NCBI RefSeq assembly: GCF_000975095.1 | Contig: NZ_BBRD01000001.1 | Location: 2,251,467 to 2,315,466 of the forward strand | Source: Demequina aestuarii | GTDB lineage: Bacteria; Actinomycetota; Actinomycetes; Actinomycetales; Demequinaceae | Direction: 5' to 3' | Length of the DNA stretch: 64,000 bases | Shown: piece by piece, positions 16,797 through 24,880 of the stretch | Position numbering within the stretch: position 1 is the stretch's first letter | Layout: each line of letters begins with the position of its first letter | Translations under genes and position numbers: made by a program | Notes under the pieces: model-generated | Database searches by the model: none | Seen by the model: the letters and a program-made list of their open reading frames with translations, nothing else | What the model was told of the DNA's origin: nothing

Positions 16797-17545
16797 TGTC
16801 CGATCAGCTCCTCGAGGTCGTCCACCACGATGTCCGCTCCATTGTCGATCAGGGCGTCCGCTCCCGCGCCGCGGTCCACTCCGACCACGAGACCGAAGTC
16901 ACCGGCCGCCCCTGCCTGGACGCCCGACAACGCGTCCTCGACGACCACGGAGACCTCGTCCGCAACCCCGAGCCGCCGCGCCGCGAGGGAGAACATGTCG
17001 GGCGCGGGCTTTCCGGCGATGCCTTCGGCCGCGACCACGTTGCCGTCGACGACCACGTCGAACCGGGGCGCGAGACCCGCGGCCGCGAGGACGGCGGGCG
17101 CATTGCGCGAGCTGGATACGACGGCCATGGGGACGCCGAGAGCCTCGAGGTGATCCATGAGCGCCACCGAGCCCGGGTACGCGTCGACGCCATCGTCGTG
17201 GAGGATCGCCTCGAAGGCGTCGTTCTTGACGTTGCCGACTCCGCAGATGGTCTCGGTGCCAGGGGCGTCCGAGGGAGACCCCTCGGGCAGCACGACGCCG
17301 CGCGAGGCCAGGCAGGCCCGCACCCCGTCGTACCGGGGCTTGCCGTCGACGTAGGCGAAGTAGTCGTCGTCGGTGTACTCCGGAGTGATCCCGTGGGCCG
17401 TGAAGTAGTCCGTGAACATGCGATTCCACGCCTTCATGTGCACCTCGGCGGTGGGCGTCAGCACGCCGTCGAGGTCGAACAGTGCCGCGCCGAAGCGGCG
17501 GTCGTCCCATTGTGGGATGGCCCAGGCAGTGTGCATCGTGGTCAC
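16793..17545 (-). CDS. Beta-phosphoglucomutase family HAD phosphatase
   Basis: 250 residues from GTG 17545, chosen because GGGAGGA lies 5 nt upstream. HAD motif I FDLDGVLTPT (the nucleophile Asp and acid/base Asp are both present), cap domain with KAWNRMF, motif II VVSSSRNAP, motif III Lys in GIAGKPAPDMF and motif IV VVEDALSGVQAG. It converts beta-glucose 1-phosphate made by the GH65 phosphorylase to glucose 6-phosphate for glycolysis. The two genes are translationally coupled and share one promoter. Confidence 0.93.
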   Translation of the reverse strand: MTTMHTAWAIPQWDDRRFGAALFDLDGVLTPTAEVHMKAWNRMFTDYFTAHGITPEYTDDDYFAYVDGKPRYDGVRACLASRGVVLPEGSPSDAPGTETICGVGNVKNDAFEAILHDDGVDAYPGSVALMDHLEALGVPMAVVSSSRNAPAVLAAAGLAPRFDVVVDGNVVAAEGIAGKPAPDMFSLAARRLGVADEVSVVVEDALSGVQAGAAGDFGLVVGVDRGAGADALIDNGADIVVDDLEELIGQ

Positions 17546-17618
17546 AGGTCCTCCCTCATGCGTTCCTCGGGTGTGATGGCGCGCAGGCAAGGCGGAAGGC
17601 CTGCCACCGGCACTCTCG

Positions 17619-17649
17619 ATAGTAGTGACGGTGGCGGGGGGTCTGTCCA
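17619..17649 (-). promoter_or_regulatory. Likely promoter of the beta-PGM/GH65 operon: TGGACA-N19-TACTAT
   Basis: On the minus strand TGGACA (17649-17644) and TACTAT (17624-17619) are 19 bp apart, giving a leader of about 65 nt before GTG 17545. No operator palindrome is evident. Confidence 0.45.
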
Positions 17650-17683
17650 GATACCGGCCGACAGGACGCCCGAGCCGTCGCGG

Positions 17684-18256
17684 TCACTGCCGCGTGTGAA
17701 AGCGCTGCTGAGCGGATTCGAGGCCGTCGGTGAGGATCGCCTCCACCGCATCGGCCGCCTCGTCGATCAGCACCGGCAGCTCCTTGCGCTCGGTCGACGC
17801 GAACGGCTTGAGCACGTACGCCGCGGGATCCATGCGGCCTGGCGGGCGGCCGATGCCCACGCGCACCCGCACATAGTCAGGGGTGCCCAGCGCCTTCGTC
17901 ACGTCCTTGAGCCCGTTGTGCCCACCGGCGCCACCGCCACGCTTGAGTCGCAGCGACCCGAACGGGATGTCGAGTTCGTCGTGCACGACGATCACCGCGT
18001 CCGGCTCGACCGAGTGGTATTTCGCGAGCGACGAGACCGGCCCACCGCTGATGTTCATGTACGACATCGGGACGCCGAGCACCACCGGCATGCCGGCAAG
18101 CCGCACCGTCGCCGTCCGCGTGCGCGTCTTCTTGTGAACCGAGAGCGATGCGGAGCCCCGGCGTGCGAGCTCGTCCACGACCATCTGTCCCACGTTGTGA
18201 CGCGTGGCGGCGTACTCCTCGCCTGGATTGCCCAGGCCGATCACGAGCGCGCTCAT
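17684..18256 (-). CDS. pth: Peptidyl-tRNA hydrolase
   Basis: 190 residues, normal for Pth, which recycles peptidyl-tRNA released from stalled ribosomes. Catalytic triad region seen: Asn in GLGNPG, His in TRHNVG, Asp in VVHDELD, plus GGGAGGHNGLK and YVRVRVGIGRP. Start ATG 18256 follows the conserved N-terminus (SALVIGLGNPG). It lies downstream of rplY in the common actinobacterial order, with a terminator-like hairpin between them, so it may be expressed by read-through. Confidence 0.97.
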   Translation of the reverse strand: MSALVIGLGNPGEEYAATRHNVGQMVVDELARRGSASLSVHKKTRTRTATVRLAGMPVVLGVPMSYMNISGGPVSSLAKYHSVEPDAVIVVHDELDIPFGSLRLKRGGGAGGHNGLKDVTKALGTPDYVRVRVGIGRPPGRMDPAAYVLKPFASTERKELPVLIDEAADAVEAILTDGLESAQQRFHTRQ

Positions 18257-18288
18257 GGTCTCCCCCGGCTGCCTGCCCTGGACGCGAA

Positions 18289-18315
18289 ACGCCCGCCACC
18301 AGGGGCGGCGGGCGT
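18289..18315 (-). terminator. Intrinsic terminator-like hairpin between rplY and pth
   Basis: GGCGGGCGT (18307-18315) and ACGCCCGCC (18289-18297) pair over 9 bp with a 9-nt loop; on the minus strand it is followed by TTTCGCG. It probably limits transcription from rplY into pth. Confidence 0.6.
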
Positions 18316-18332
18316 CTCGCATATCAGGGTCG

Positions 18333-18974
18333 TTACTTGTCGTCGCCCGACGGGGACTCGGACGGGCCGTCGCCGTCCTCGGTGCCCGGCACCACGTCGC
18401 CCTCGGGAGCATCGGCCGTCTCGTCCTCCTCGGACACGCGAGGCACCGAGATGTGCACGATCAGCTGCTCGGGGTCGCCCGCGAGCTCGGATCCCTGCGG
18501 GAGGGTGATGTCGCCGGCCAGGACCTTGTCGCCCTCTTCCAGGCCCTCGATCGACACGGTGATGTACTCGGGCAGGTGCGTCGCCTCGGCAAGGATCTCG
18601 AGGGAGTTGATCTCGACCACGTGGATGGTGCCGGGAGCGGACTCGCCCTCGAGGTGCACGGGCACATCGACGGTGATCTTCTCGCCCTTCTTGACGATGA
18701 GCAGATCCACGTGGACGATCTCGCGCTTGATCGGGTCGCGCTGGACATCCTTCGCGATCGCGAGGGTCTTCTTGCCGTCGATGTCGATGTTCAGCAGCGC
18801 GTTCGGGTTCTTGAGCGCCATCATCGTGTCGTGGCCCGGCAGAACGATGTGGTCGGGTGCCGTGCCGTGGCCGTAGAGCACGGCGGGGATCTTGTCGTTG
18901 GCGCGAATGCGGCGGGCGAAGCCCTTGCCGAACTCGGTACGGTGCTCGGCAGCGAGCGTCAGCGTGTCAGCCAT
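18333..18974 (-). CDS. rplY: 50S ribosomal protein L25/general stress protein Ctc
   Basis: 213 residues: the N-terminal L25 domain that binds 5S rRNA (GKGFARRIRANDKIPAVLYGHG), then the TL5/Ctc beta domain (VDVPVHLEGES, EILAEATHLPEYITVSI) and an acidic, probably disordered tail rich in Asp, Glu and Ser. ATG 18974 has GAGGAGA upstream; a further in-frame ATG at 19037 is too far upstream. Normal composition for the long actinobacterial form. Confidence 0.96.
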   Translation of the reverse strand: MADTLTLAAEHRTEFGKGFARRIRANDKIPAVLYGHGTAPDHIVLPGHDTMMALKNPNALLNIDIDGKKTLAIAKDVQRDPIKREIVHVDLLIVKKGEKITVDVPVHLEGESAPGTIHVVEINSLEILAEATHLPEYITVSIEGLEEGDKVLAGDITLPQGSELAGDPEQLIVHISVPRVSEEDETADAPEGDVVPGTEDGDGPSESPSGDDK

Positions 18975-19225
18975 GGGGGGTCTCTCCTCGGGATCGGTCA
19001 GATGCGGCGCCAGGGCAAGGCAGGCCAACAGAGGCATCTGCCGCGTCGATCACGGAGAGCCCGGAGGCCTCCCTCGCCGAGGAACCCGCTCATCATACCC
19101 GAGCGCGCCAGCGCGCGGCGCGTGGGATGGGAGCCGATGCGCTCCGGGGCCGTGCACGCCAGGCGAGCCCGCTCCACGCACGCTCGTGGGGAATGCTGAC
19201 CGCGCCGAACGGCGTTGGTGCCAGC

Positions 19226-20020
19226 ATGAGCAATACACACGCATCCAGTGCACGCAGCGGCACGTCCGGCGACGCTTGGGAGAAGGCGGCCCGCGCGGGC
19301 TACGCCGTCTCAGGCCTCCTCCACATCGTGCTGGGAGTGCTCATCGCGCGCATCGCCTTCGGCAGCGGCCAAGAGGCGGACCAGTCCTCTGCGCTGTCCA
19401 GCATCAGCGAGAACGCGTTCGGGGGCGTGGTGCTGTGGTTCGCCGTCGCGGCCTTCGTGGCGCTCGGCACATGGCAGGCAGCCGATGCGTTGCGCGGCTC
19501 AGACAAGTCCGACCGAGTGAAGTCGGCCGCCAAGGCCGTGCTGTACGTGGCGCTGGCCTTCACCGCCGGATCGGTGGCGATGGGGTCCGGCGGCGGTTCC
19601 AACGGGGACTCGCAGGCGCAGGGCTTCGCTGGGACCCTCATGGAGGCCCCTGCGGGTCGCGCGCTGGTCGGCGCCGTCGGGCTCGGGATCATCGCGGGCG
19701 CCGCATTCCACGTCTACAAGGGCTGGACGCAGAAGTTCCGCGAGGACCTGCGCCCCACTCCCGGATCAGAGTTGTCTACGGCCGTCACCGCCGCGGGCAC
19801 CGTGGGCTACATCGCCAAGGGCATCGCGCTGGGAGTGGTCGGCGTCCTCTTCGCCTTCGCAGCCGTCACCGCGGACCCCGACAAGGCGCAGGGCATCGAC
19901 GGCGCGGTGGAGAGCCTGCTGGGTGCGCCCGCAGGGCAGCTGATCGTGGTGCTGGTGGGCGTGGGCTTCGCCGCCTACGGCCTCTACTCATTCGCCCGGG
20001 CGCGCTACGCGCGCATGTGA
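19226..20020 (+). CDS. DUF1206 membrane protein
   Basis: 264 residues containing three tandem DUF1206 units of two helices each, with a repeated motif: WEKAARAGYAVSGLLHIVLG (about 17-36), VKSAAKAVLYVALA (about 99-112) and GYIAKGIALGVVGVLF (about 193-208). Six membrane segments are visible; function of the family is unknown. ATG 19226 is preferred; an in-frame ATG at 19193 would add 11 residues but has its purine run directly against the codon. Followed after 7 bp by the PAP2 phosphatase gene, so probably cotranscribed. Confidence 0.85.
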   Translation: MSNTHASSARSGTSGDAWEKAARAGYAVSGLLHIVLGVLIARIAFGSGQEADQSSALSSISENAFGGVVLWFAVAAFVALGTWQAADALRGSDKSDRVKSAAKAVLYVALAFTAGSVAMGSGGGSNGDSQAQGFAGTLMEAPAGRALVGAVGLGIIAGAAFHVYKGWTQKFREDLRPTPGSELSTAVTAAGTVGYIAKGIALGVVGVLFAFAAVTADPDKAQGIDGAVESLLGAPAGQLIVVLVGVGFAAYGLYSFARARYARM

Positions 20021-20027
20021 GGCGACG

Positions 20028-20738
20028 ATGATCGGAAACGGACCTGGCACGATTGCGCCCACGTCGAGAATCGTGGGCCGCTCCCTTCTCACGCGCGTCC
20101 TGGTGCCCACGGCTGCGCTGTGGATCGCCGTGGTCGGCGCCGGGTTCCTCGTCGTCGACGTGCTCGCTCTCGATGAGTATGCGATCAATGCGGCGTTCGA
20201 GGACGCCCGCACTCCAGCGCTCAACGACGTCTCGGCCGTCGTGTCGCGGCTGGGGGACACGGAGGTGCTCATCGCCACATGTCTCCTGGTCGCGGCCTTC
20301 ATCTGGTGGCAGTCGCGTCAATGGTGGTTCGGCATGGTGCCCGTGCTGGCTCTCGGACTCCAGGCGATCGTCTTCATGACCTCGTCGATCGTGGTGGGGC
20401 GCTCGCGACCGGAGGTCGAGCCGCTCAGCCACGCGCCGCCCACCTCGAGCTTCCCGAGCGGTCACACGGGTGCGACCGCCGCCGCCTACCTGGCGTTCGC
20501 CCTCTGCGCGTCGCGCATCCGCCACATGGGTCTGCGCGTCACCATTCAGGTGGTCTGCGTGGTGATGCCCGTCGCGATGGCCGTGTCGCGGGTCTACCGC
20601 GGCATGCACCACCCGACGGACGTGGTGATGGGACTCGTCGTTGGCACGACGTGCGCCCTCATCGCCTGGAACTGGCTCCCCATGCGCGATGCTGCGGAGC
20701 GCGCGGTCGAGGCGACGGCCACGGACACGAAGGGTTGA
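20028..20738 (+). CDS. PAP2-family phosphatase (undecaprenyl-pyrophosphate/phosphatidate phosphatase type)
   Basis: 236 residues, about five or six membrane helices. The three lipid phosphatase motifs are present: GRSRPEVEPL (about 125-134), PSGHT with the catalytic His near 145, and SRVYRGMHHPTDV with the nucleophile His near 190. It should dephosphorylate a lipid phosphate on the outer membrane face, recycling a carrier lipid or turning over phosphatidate. Converges on prs with only 3 bp between stops. Confidence 0.93.
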   Translation: MIGNGPGTIAPTSRIVGRSLLTRVLVPTAALWIAVVGAGFLVVDVLALDEYAINAAFEDARTPALNDVSAVVSRLGDTEVLIATCLLVAAFIWWQSRQWWFGMVPVLALGLQAIVFMTSSIVVGRSRPEVEPLSHAPPTSSFPSGHTGATAAAYLAFALCASRIRHMGLRVTIQVVCVVMPVAMAVSRVYRGMHHPTDVVMGLVVGTTCALIAWNWLPMRDAAERAVEATATDTKG

Positions 20739-20741
20739 CGG

Positions 20742-21722
20742 CTAGACGTTGCCCTGGAACAGGCTCGTCACCGAGCCGTCGTCGAACACCTCTCGCACGG
20801 CGCGTGCGATGAGCGGCGCGATCGACAGCACGGTCAGCTTGTCGAACTGCTTCTCTTCGGCGATCGGCAGGGTGTCGGTGACCACGACCTCGGAGATCTG
20901 CGAGTCCCGCAGCCGCTCCATGGCGGGCCCAGACAGGAGCCCGTGAGTCGAGGCCACGATCACGTCCTTGGCGCCGTTCTCGAACAGCGCCTCGGCCGCC
21001 TGAACGATCGTGCCGCCGGTGTCGATCATGTCGTCGACGAGCACGCAGGTCCGACCCTTGACCTGGCCCACGAGCTCGTGGACCTTCACCTGGTTCGGCA
21101 CGGACGGGTCGCGACGCTTGTGAATGATCGCGAGCGGGGCACCCAGGTGGTCCGACCACTGGTCGGCGAGCCGCACCCGCCCCGCGTCAGGAGACACGAT
21201 GGTGAGGTTGTCCGGCGAGACCCTGGTGCGCACATACTGCGCGAGCAGCGGCATCGCCCACAGGTGGTCGACGGGACCGTCGAAGAATCCCTGAATCTGC
21301 GCCGTGTGCAGGTCGATCGACATGATGCGGTCGGCGCCGGCGGTCTTGAACAGATCCGCCATGAGGCGGGCCGAGATGGGCTCGCGGCCCTTGTGCTTCT
21401 TGTCCTGGCGCGCGTAGCCGTAGCAGGGAATGACCACGGTGATCTGCTTGGCCGAGGCGCGCTTGAGCGCGTCCACCATGATCAGCTGCTCCATGATCGC
21501 CTCGTTGATGGGCGCCGCGTGGGACTGGATCACGAACGCATCGGCCCCGCGCACGCTCTCACCGAAGCGGACGTACAGTTCGCCGTTCGCGAAGGTGTAC
21601 GCGGTGGTCGGGAGGAGCTCGATTTCGAGGTCACGCGCGACGGCCGTCGCGAGGTCCGGGTGCGCACGGCCTCCCGCCACCACCATCCGTCGCTCACTCG
21701 CGTGCGAGATCTCTGCGCTCAT
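20742..21722 (-). CDS. prs: Ribose-phosphate pyrophosphokinase
   Basis: 326 residues. Makes PRPP from ribose 5-phosphate and ATP for nucleotide, His and Trp synthesis. Seen: FANGELYVRF, the ATP-binding loop IPCYGYARQDKKHKGREPIS, SIDLHTAQIQGFF, and the PRPP loop VLVDDMIDTGGT. ATG 21722 overlaps the glmU stop by 4 bp, the usual actinobacterial glmU-prs operon. Confidence 0.98.
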   Translation of the reverse strand: MSAEISHASERRMVVAGGRAHPDLATAVARDLEIELLPTTAYTFANGELYVRFGESVRGADAFVIQSHAAPINEAIMEQLIMVDALKRASAKQITVVIPCYGYARQDKKHKGREPISARLMADLFKTAGADRIMSIDLHTAQIQGFFDGPVDHLWAMPLLAQYVRTRVSPDNLTIVSPDAGRVRLADQWSDHLGAPLAIIHKRRDPSVPNQVKVHELVGQVKGRTCVLVDDMIDTGGTIVQAAEALFENGAKDVIVASTHGLLSGPAMERLRDSQISEVVVTDTLPIAEEKQFDKLTVLSIAPLIARAVREVFDDGSVTSLFQGNV

Positions 21723-23281
21723 GCGTCTCCCTTGGAGTCGTCGGCCTTCGCGGCCGGTGAAGTCGACGATAGCCCGTCGGCGTTGTCCTCAGCATCTGCT
21801 GCCCGCTTGGCCGCCTCGGCCGACGTCGTGCCAGCGCGACGTCGCGCCACCCAGCCTTCGACCGTCTGCTGCGGAGACGAGTTGATGGCGAGCGCGCCTG
21901 CGGGCACGTCGTGGCGCACCGTCGTGCCGGCGCCCGTGTAGGCGCCGTCGCCGATGGTGAGCGGGGCGATCAAGGTGTTGTCGGAACCGATCCGCACGTG
22001 CGATCCGACGGTGGTGCGGTGCTTGTTCACGCCGTCGTAGTTCACGAAAATGGTGCCGGCACCCACGTTCGTGCCCTCGCCGATCTCCGCGTCGCCTACG
22101 TAGCTGAGGTGGGGCACCTTCGCGTCCGGGCCGATCACCGCGTTCTTGACGCCCACGAACTCCCCGACCTTGCCGCCCTCGCCCACGACCGTGCCGGGGC
22201 GGAGGTGGGAGAACGGACCGACGGTGGCACTCGCACCGATCTGGGCGCGCTCGGCGTGGGTGCGCACGACGACGGCGCCGGGACCCACCAGCACGTCGGT
22301 GAGCGTGCAGTCGGGACCGACGGTCGCGCCCGTAGCGATCTCCGTCTGCCCGTGGAGCTGCGTGCCGGGAAGGATCGTCGAATCGGCGGCGAGCGTCGCA
22401 TCCGCATCGATCCAGGTCGTGGCGGGGTCGACGATGCTGACGCCCTCGCGCATCCACCGCTGGAGGATCCGGTCGTTGAGAGCCTTGCCCGCAGCCGCGA
22501 GCTGGACTCGATCGTTGACGCCCTCGGTCGCCTTGGCATCGGGGGCCACGAAGGCGTGCACGTGCCCACCTTCTCCCCGGGCGATCGCGATCACGTCAGT
22601 GAGGTACATCTCGCCCTGCGAGTTGTCCTGCCCCAGGCGCGCGAGCGCGTCGCGCAGCACCGCCGCCTCGAAAACGTAGATGCCCGCGTTGATCTCGGTG
22701 ATGGCGCGCTGCTCGGCGCTCGCATCCTTGTGCTCGACGATCTCCACCACCTCGTCGGTGTCCGTGTCGCGCACCACCCGTCCGTAGCCGGTGGGGTCGT
22801 CCACGCGTGCGGTGAGCAGCGTCACGGCGGAGCCGGACTCGTCGTGCGCGTCGACCAGCGCGCCAAGGAGCTCGCCGTCGACCAGGGGGACGTCGCCGCT
22901 GGTGACGACCACGGCGCCATCGAGCTGAGTGTCGAGCACCGAGGAGTCTCCCACCTCGCCGCTGGCGACGCGCGCGGCGACGGCGGTGGCGTCAAGGGTC
23001 GAGAGTCCGCAGTAGACAGCGCGGCCAGTGCCAGGGATCTCGTCCTGGTCCGCCAGGAGCGCGTGCGGCGCGATCTCACGGATGTGCGCCGCGACGCGTT
23101 CGCGGTCATGCCGGACGACGACGGCCACCCGGTGCGGCTCCAGTGCGGCGGCGGCCGTGAGCGCATGGCCCACCAGCGAGCGCCCGGCAATGGAGTGGAG
23201 CACCTTGGGAGTGGCCGACTTCATGCGGGTGCCTGCGCCGGCGGCGAGGATCATCACGGCGGCGGGTCGCGTGCGGCTCAC
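21719..23281 (-). CDS. glmU: Bifunctional N-acetylglucosamine-1-phosphate uridyltransferase/glucosamine-1-phosphate acetyltransferase
   Basis: 520 residues. N-terminal pyrophosphorylase with LAAGAGTRMKSATPKVLH and TSGDVPLV; C-terminal left-handed beta-helix with hexapeptide repeats (GPFSHLRPGTVVGEGGKVG, KNAVIG, NYDGVNKH). It supplies UDP-GlcNAc for the cell wall. Start GTG 23281 has AAGGGAG 5 nt upstream; the upstream extension of the frame is not conserved. The last 45 residues are Ala/Asp-rich and probably disordered, as in related actinobacteria. Confidence 0.97.
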   Translation of the reverse strand: MSRTRPAAVMILAAGAGTRMKSATPKVLHSIAGRSLVGHALTAAAALEPHRVAVVVRHDRERVAAHIREIAPHALLADQDEIPGTGRAVYCGLSTLDATAVAARVASGEVGDSSVLDTQLDGAVVVTSGDVPLVDGELLGALVDAHDESGSAVTLLTARVDDPTGYGRVVRDTDTDEVVEIVEHKDASAEQRAITEINAGIYVFEAAVLRDALARLGQDNSQGEMYLTDVIAIARGEGGHVHAFVAPDAKATEGVNDRVQLAAAGKALNDRILQRWMREGVSIVDPATTWIDADATLAADSTILPGTQLHGQTEIATGATVGPDCTLTDVLVGPGAVVVRTHAERAQIGASATVGPFSHLRPGTVVGEGGKVGEFVGVKNAVIGPDAKVPHLSYVGDAEIGEGTNVGAGTIFVNYDGVNKHRTTVGSHVRIGSDNTLIAPLTIGDGAYTGAGTTVRHDVPAGALAINSSPQQTVEGWVARRRAGTTSAEAAKRAADAEDNADGLSSTSPAAKADDSKGDA

Positions 23282-23331
23282 CGGGCTCCCTTCTGCTGCC
23301 CCTCGCGGGGCGATCAACTGCTGCGGGCACC

Positions 23332-23337
23332 ACTCTA
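23332..23337 (-). promoter_or_regulatory. Possible -10 element TAGAGT of glmU-prs
   Basis: TAGAGT on the minus strand lies 51 bp before GTG 23281. No good -35 is seen. The remaining sequence up to the tRNA (to 23533) shows no gene but carries two copies of the GGCCGATGC word (near 23363 and 23512). Confidence 0.35.
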
Positions 23338-23533
23338 CCGGCGGCCGGGCGGTCCGTCCCACGCGCATCGGCCGTCGCCTTTGCCCGTCCCTCCGTGAAC
23401 CACGAACCTCCTGTGTCCGCGACACGCCGGAAGAGGCACCGTCTCGGCCCCGTGCACGGGGTGTCGCACGGAAGAGTGGTTCGCAGTGAAAGCGGGCCCA
23501 CTGCTGGAGGGCCGATGCACGGGTGGGGCAGTG

Positions 23534-23605
23534 CTCCGCCCACAGGATTCGAACCTGTACTCCAAGGCTCCAAAGGCCTGAGTGCTGCCATTACACCAGG
23601 GCGGA
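23534..23605 (-). tRNA. tRNA-Gln (anticodon TTG)
   Basis: A 72-nt cloverleaf on the minus strand: acceptor TCCGCCC/GGGCGGA with discriminator G, D stem GTGT/GCAC, anticodon arm CAGGC-CTTTGGA-GCCTT with anticodon TTG, and T arm ACAGG-TTCGAAT-CCTGT. One mismatch (C27-U43) sits at the base of the anticodon stem. No encoded CCA follows. Identified from pairing and anticodon position only. Confidence 0.92.
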
Positions 23606-23656
23606 ACAGGGGGCTCGCGCCCCCGGGTGGCCCAGTCTGCCAGGATTCGCGGCACA

Positions 23657-23681
23657 CTGGGGACGTGACAGACGTCCCCAG
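23657..23681 (+). promoter_or_regulatory. Perfect 10-bp inverted repeat over the TetR start: candidate operator
   Basis: CTGGGGACGT (23657-23666), 5-nt spacer, ACGTCCCCAG (23672-23681). It overlaps the likely -10 (CACACT, 23653-23658) and the start codon GTG 23665 of the TetR gene. Its position and symmetry fit an autoregulatory TetR operator. Confidence 0.6.
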
Positions 23682-24315
23682 GAAGGCTCCCCGCGCCCGC
23701 ATGACCGCCCGTGAGCGCCGCGAGCAGCTGCTCGCCGTCGCCCGCACACTATTCGCGGAGCGCGGCTTCGAAGGCACCTCGGTGGAGGAGATTGCGGCTC
23801 GCGCCGACGTCTCCAAGCCGGTGGTCTACGAACACTTCGGCGGCAAGGAGGGCGTCTACGCCGTCATCGTCGATCGCGAGGTCCAGGCGCTGCTGGGGTC
23901 GCTCACCGGGGCGCTCGACGAGCGTGGCCACCCTCGCCAGTTGGTGGAGCGCGCGGCGATGGCGCTGCTCGACTACATCGAGTCCTCGCCCGATGGCTTC
24001 CGCATGCTCGTGCGCGACTCCCCTGTCGCCCAGGGCACCGGGACGTTCTCGTCACTGATCGGCGACGTGGCCGCGCAGGTGGAGCACCTGCTCGCGCACC
24101 AGTTCTCGAAGCGGGGACTCGACCCGTCGAGCGCTCCCATCTACTCGCAGATGCTGGTGGGCATGGTCGCGCTCACGGGTCAGCACTGGGCCGAGGTGCG
24201 CGAGCCGTCCAAGGACGAGGTCGCCGCCCACCTGGTGAATCTCGCGTGGAACGGGCTGAGCAACTTCGAGAGCGTGCACATGGAAGACGCCGGCCGCACC
24301 CCTCCCGTCGGCTGA
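23665..24315 (+). CDS. TetR/AcrR-family transcriptional regulator
   Basis: 216 residues from GTG 23665, or 204 from ATG 23701. The N-terminal helix-turn-helix is typical: LFAERGFEGTSVEEIAARADVSKPVVYEHFGGKEGV. The C-terminal ligand domain is all-helical with no recognisable ligand class. GTG 23665 is 6 nt after CACACT, matching the leaderless pattern of other genes here, but ATG 23701 with AGGAAGG upstream is possible. The overlapping inverted repeat suggests self-repression. The likely target is itself; mscL follows 82 bp downstream with its own promoter. Confidence 0.9.
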   Translation: MTDVPRKAPRARMTARERREQLLAVARTLFAERGFEGTSVEEIAARADVSKPVVYEHFGGKEGVYAVIVDREVQALLGSLTGALDERGHPRQLVERAAMALLDYIESSPDGFRMLVRDSPVAQGTGTFSSLIGDVAAQVEHLLAHQFSKRGLDPSSAPIYSQMLVGMVALTGQHWAEVREPSKDEVAAHLVNLAWNGLSNFESVHMEDAGRTPPVG

Positions 24316-24324
24316 CGGCGGCAC

Positions 24325-24340
24325 GTCGGGCGCGCCCGAC
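24325..24340 (+). terminator. Perfect 16-bp palindrome after the TetR gene
   Basis: GTCGGGCGCGCCCGAC is self-complementary and 9 bp after the TetR stop. As RNA it forms a 6-bp stem with a CGCG loop. It lies 10 bp before the mscL -10, so it could be a weak terminator or a protein-binding site. Confidence 0.4.
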
Positions 24341-24350
24341 TCCCCGGCCC

Positions 24351-24356
24351 TATTGT
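24351..24356 (+). promoter_or_regulatory. -10 element TATTGT of mscL
   Basis: TATTGT lies 41 bp before ATG 24398, in the gap after the TetR gene. No clear -35 hexamer. Confidence 0.4.
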
Positions 24357-24397
24357 CAGTGGTGTCACTCTCCCCACGACAGGTCAGGAGCCACACC

Positions 24398-24793
24398 ATG
24401 ATCAAGGGATTCAAGGACTTCATCGCACGCGGCAACGTCATCGACCTCGCGGTCGCGTTCGTCATCGGCGCCGCCTTCGCGACGGTCATCAGCGCGATCG
24501 TCGACGGCGTGATCACGCCGCTGATCGCCGCGATCTTCGGCGAGCCGGACCTGACGAGCGTCGCCACATTCGAGGTCAACGGCGCCGTCTTCAGCCTCGG
24601 CCTCGTGCTGGACGCGCTCTTCAACTTCCTGGCCGTCGGAGCCGCGATCTACTTCCTGGTGGTGGTGCCGCTCAACAAGCTCGCCGAGCGCCGCAAGCGG
24701 GGCGAGGCGGCTCCCGACGAGCCCGTCAGCCCCACCGAGATCCAGCTGCTCACCGAGATCCGCGACTCGTTGGCGTCTCGCCCGCGCGACTAG
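24398..24793 (+). CDS. mscL: Large-conductance mechanosensitive channel MscL
   Basis: 131 residues, the usual size. N-terminal amphipathic helix MIKGFKDFIARGNVIDLAVA, first membrane helix with GAAFATVISAIVDGVITPLI, periplasmic loop, second helix (VGAAIYFLVVVPLNKL), then the charged cytoplasmic helix. It is a homopentameric safety valve that opens under membrane tension. ATG 24398 has AGGAG upstream; an in-frame start at 24353 is not conserved. A strong bidirectional terminator follows. Confidence 0.97.
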   Translation: MIKGFKDFIARGNVIDLAVAFVIGAAFATVISAIVDGVITPLIAAIFGEPDLTSVATFEVNGAVFSLGLVLDALFNFLAVGAAIYFLVVVPLNKLAERRKRGEAAPDEPVSPTEIQLLTEIRDSLASRPRD

Positions 24794-24810
24794 TCCACCG
24801 CTGCGCGCTG

Positions 24811-24859
24811 GAGGGACATGGGTGCAGGATTCACGCCGGATCCTGCACCCATGTCCCTC
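24811..24859. terminator. Bidirectional terminator with a perfect 20-bp stem
   Basis: Left arm 24811-24830 and right arm 24840-24859 are exact reverse complements (beginning GAGGGACATG and ending CATGTCCCTC), with a 9-nt loop. It sits between convergent mscL and ispE, 18 bp after the former and 21 bp after the latter. The perfect length is unusual; there is little T-run on either side. Confidence 0.8.
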
Positions 24860-24880
24860 TGGCGCACCGGCGAGTGGCGG

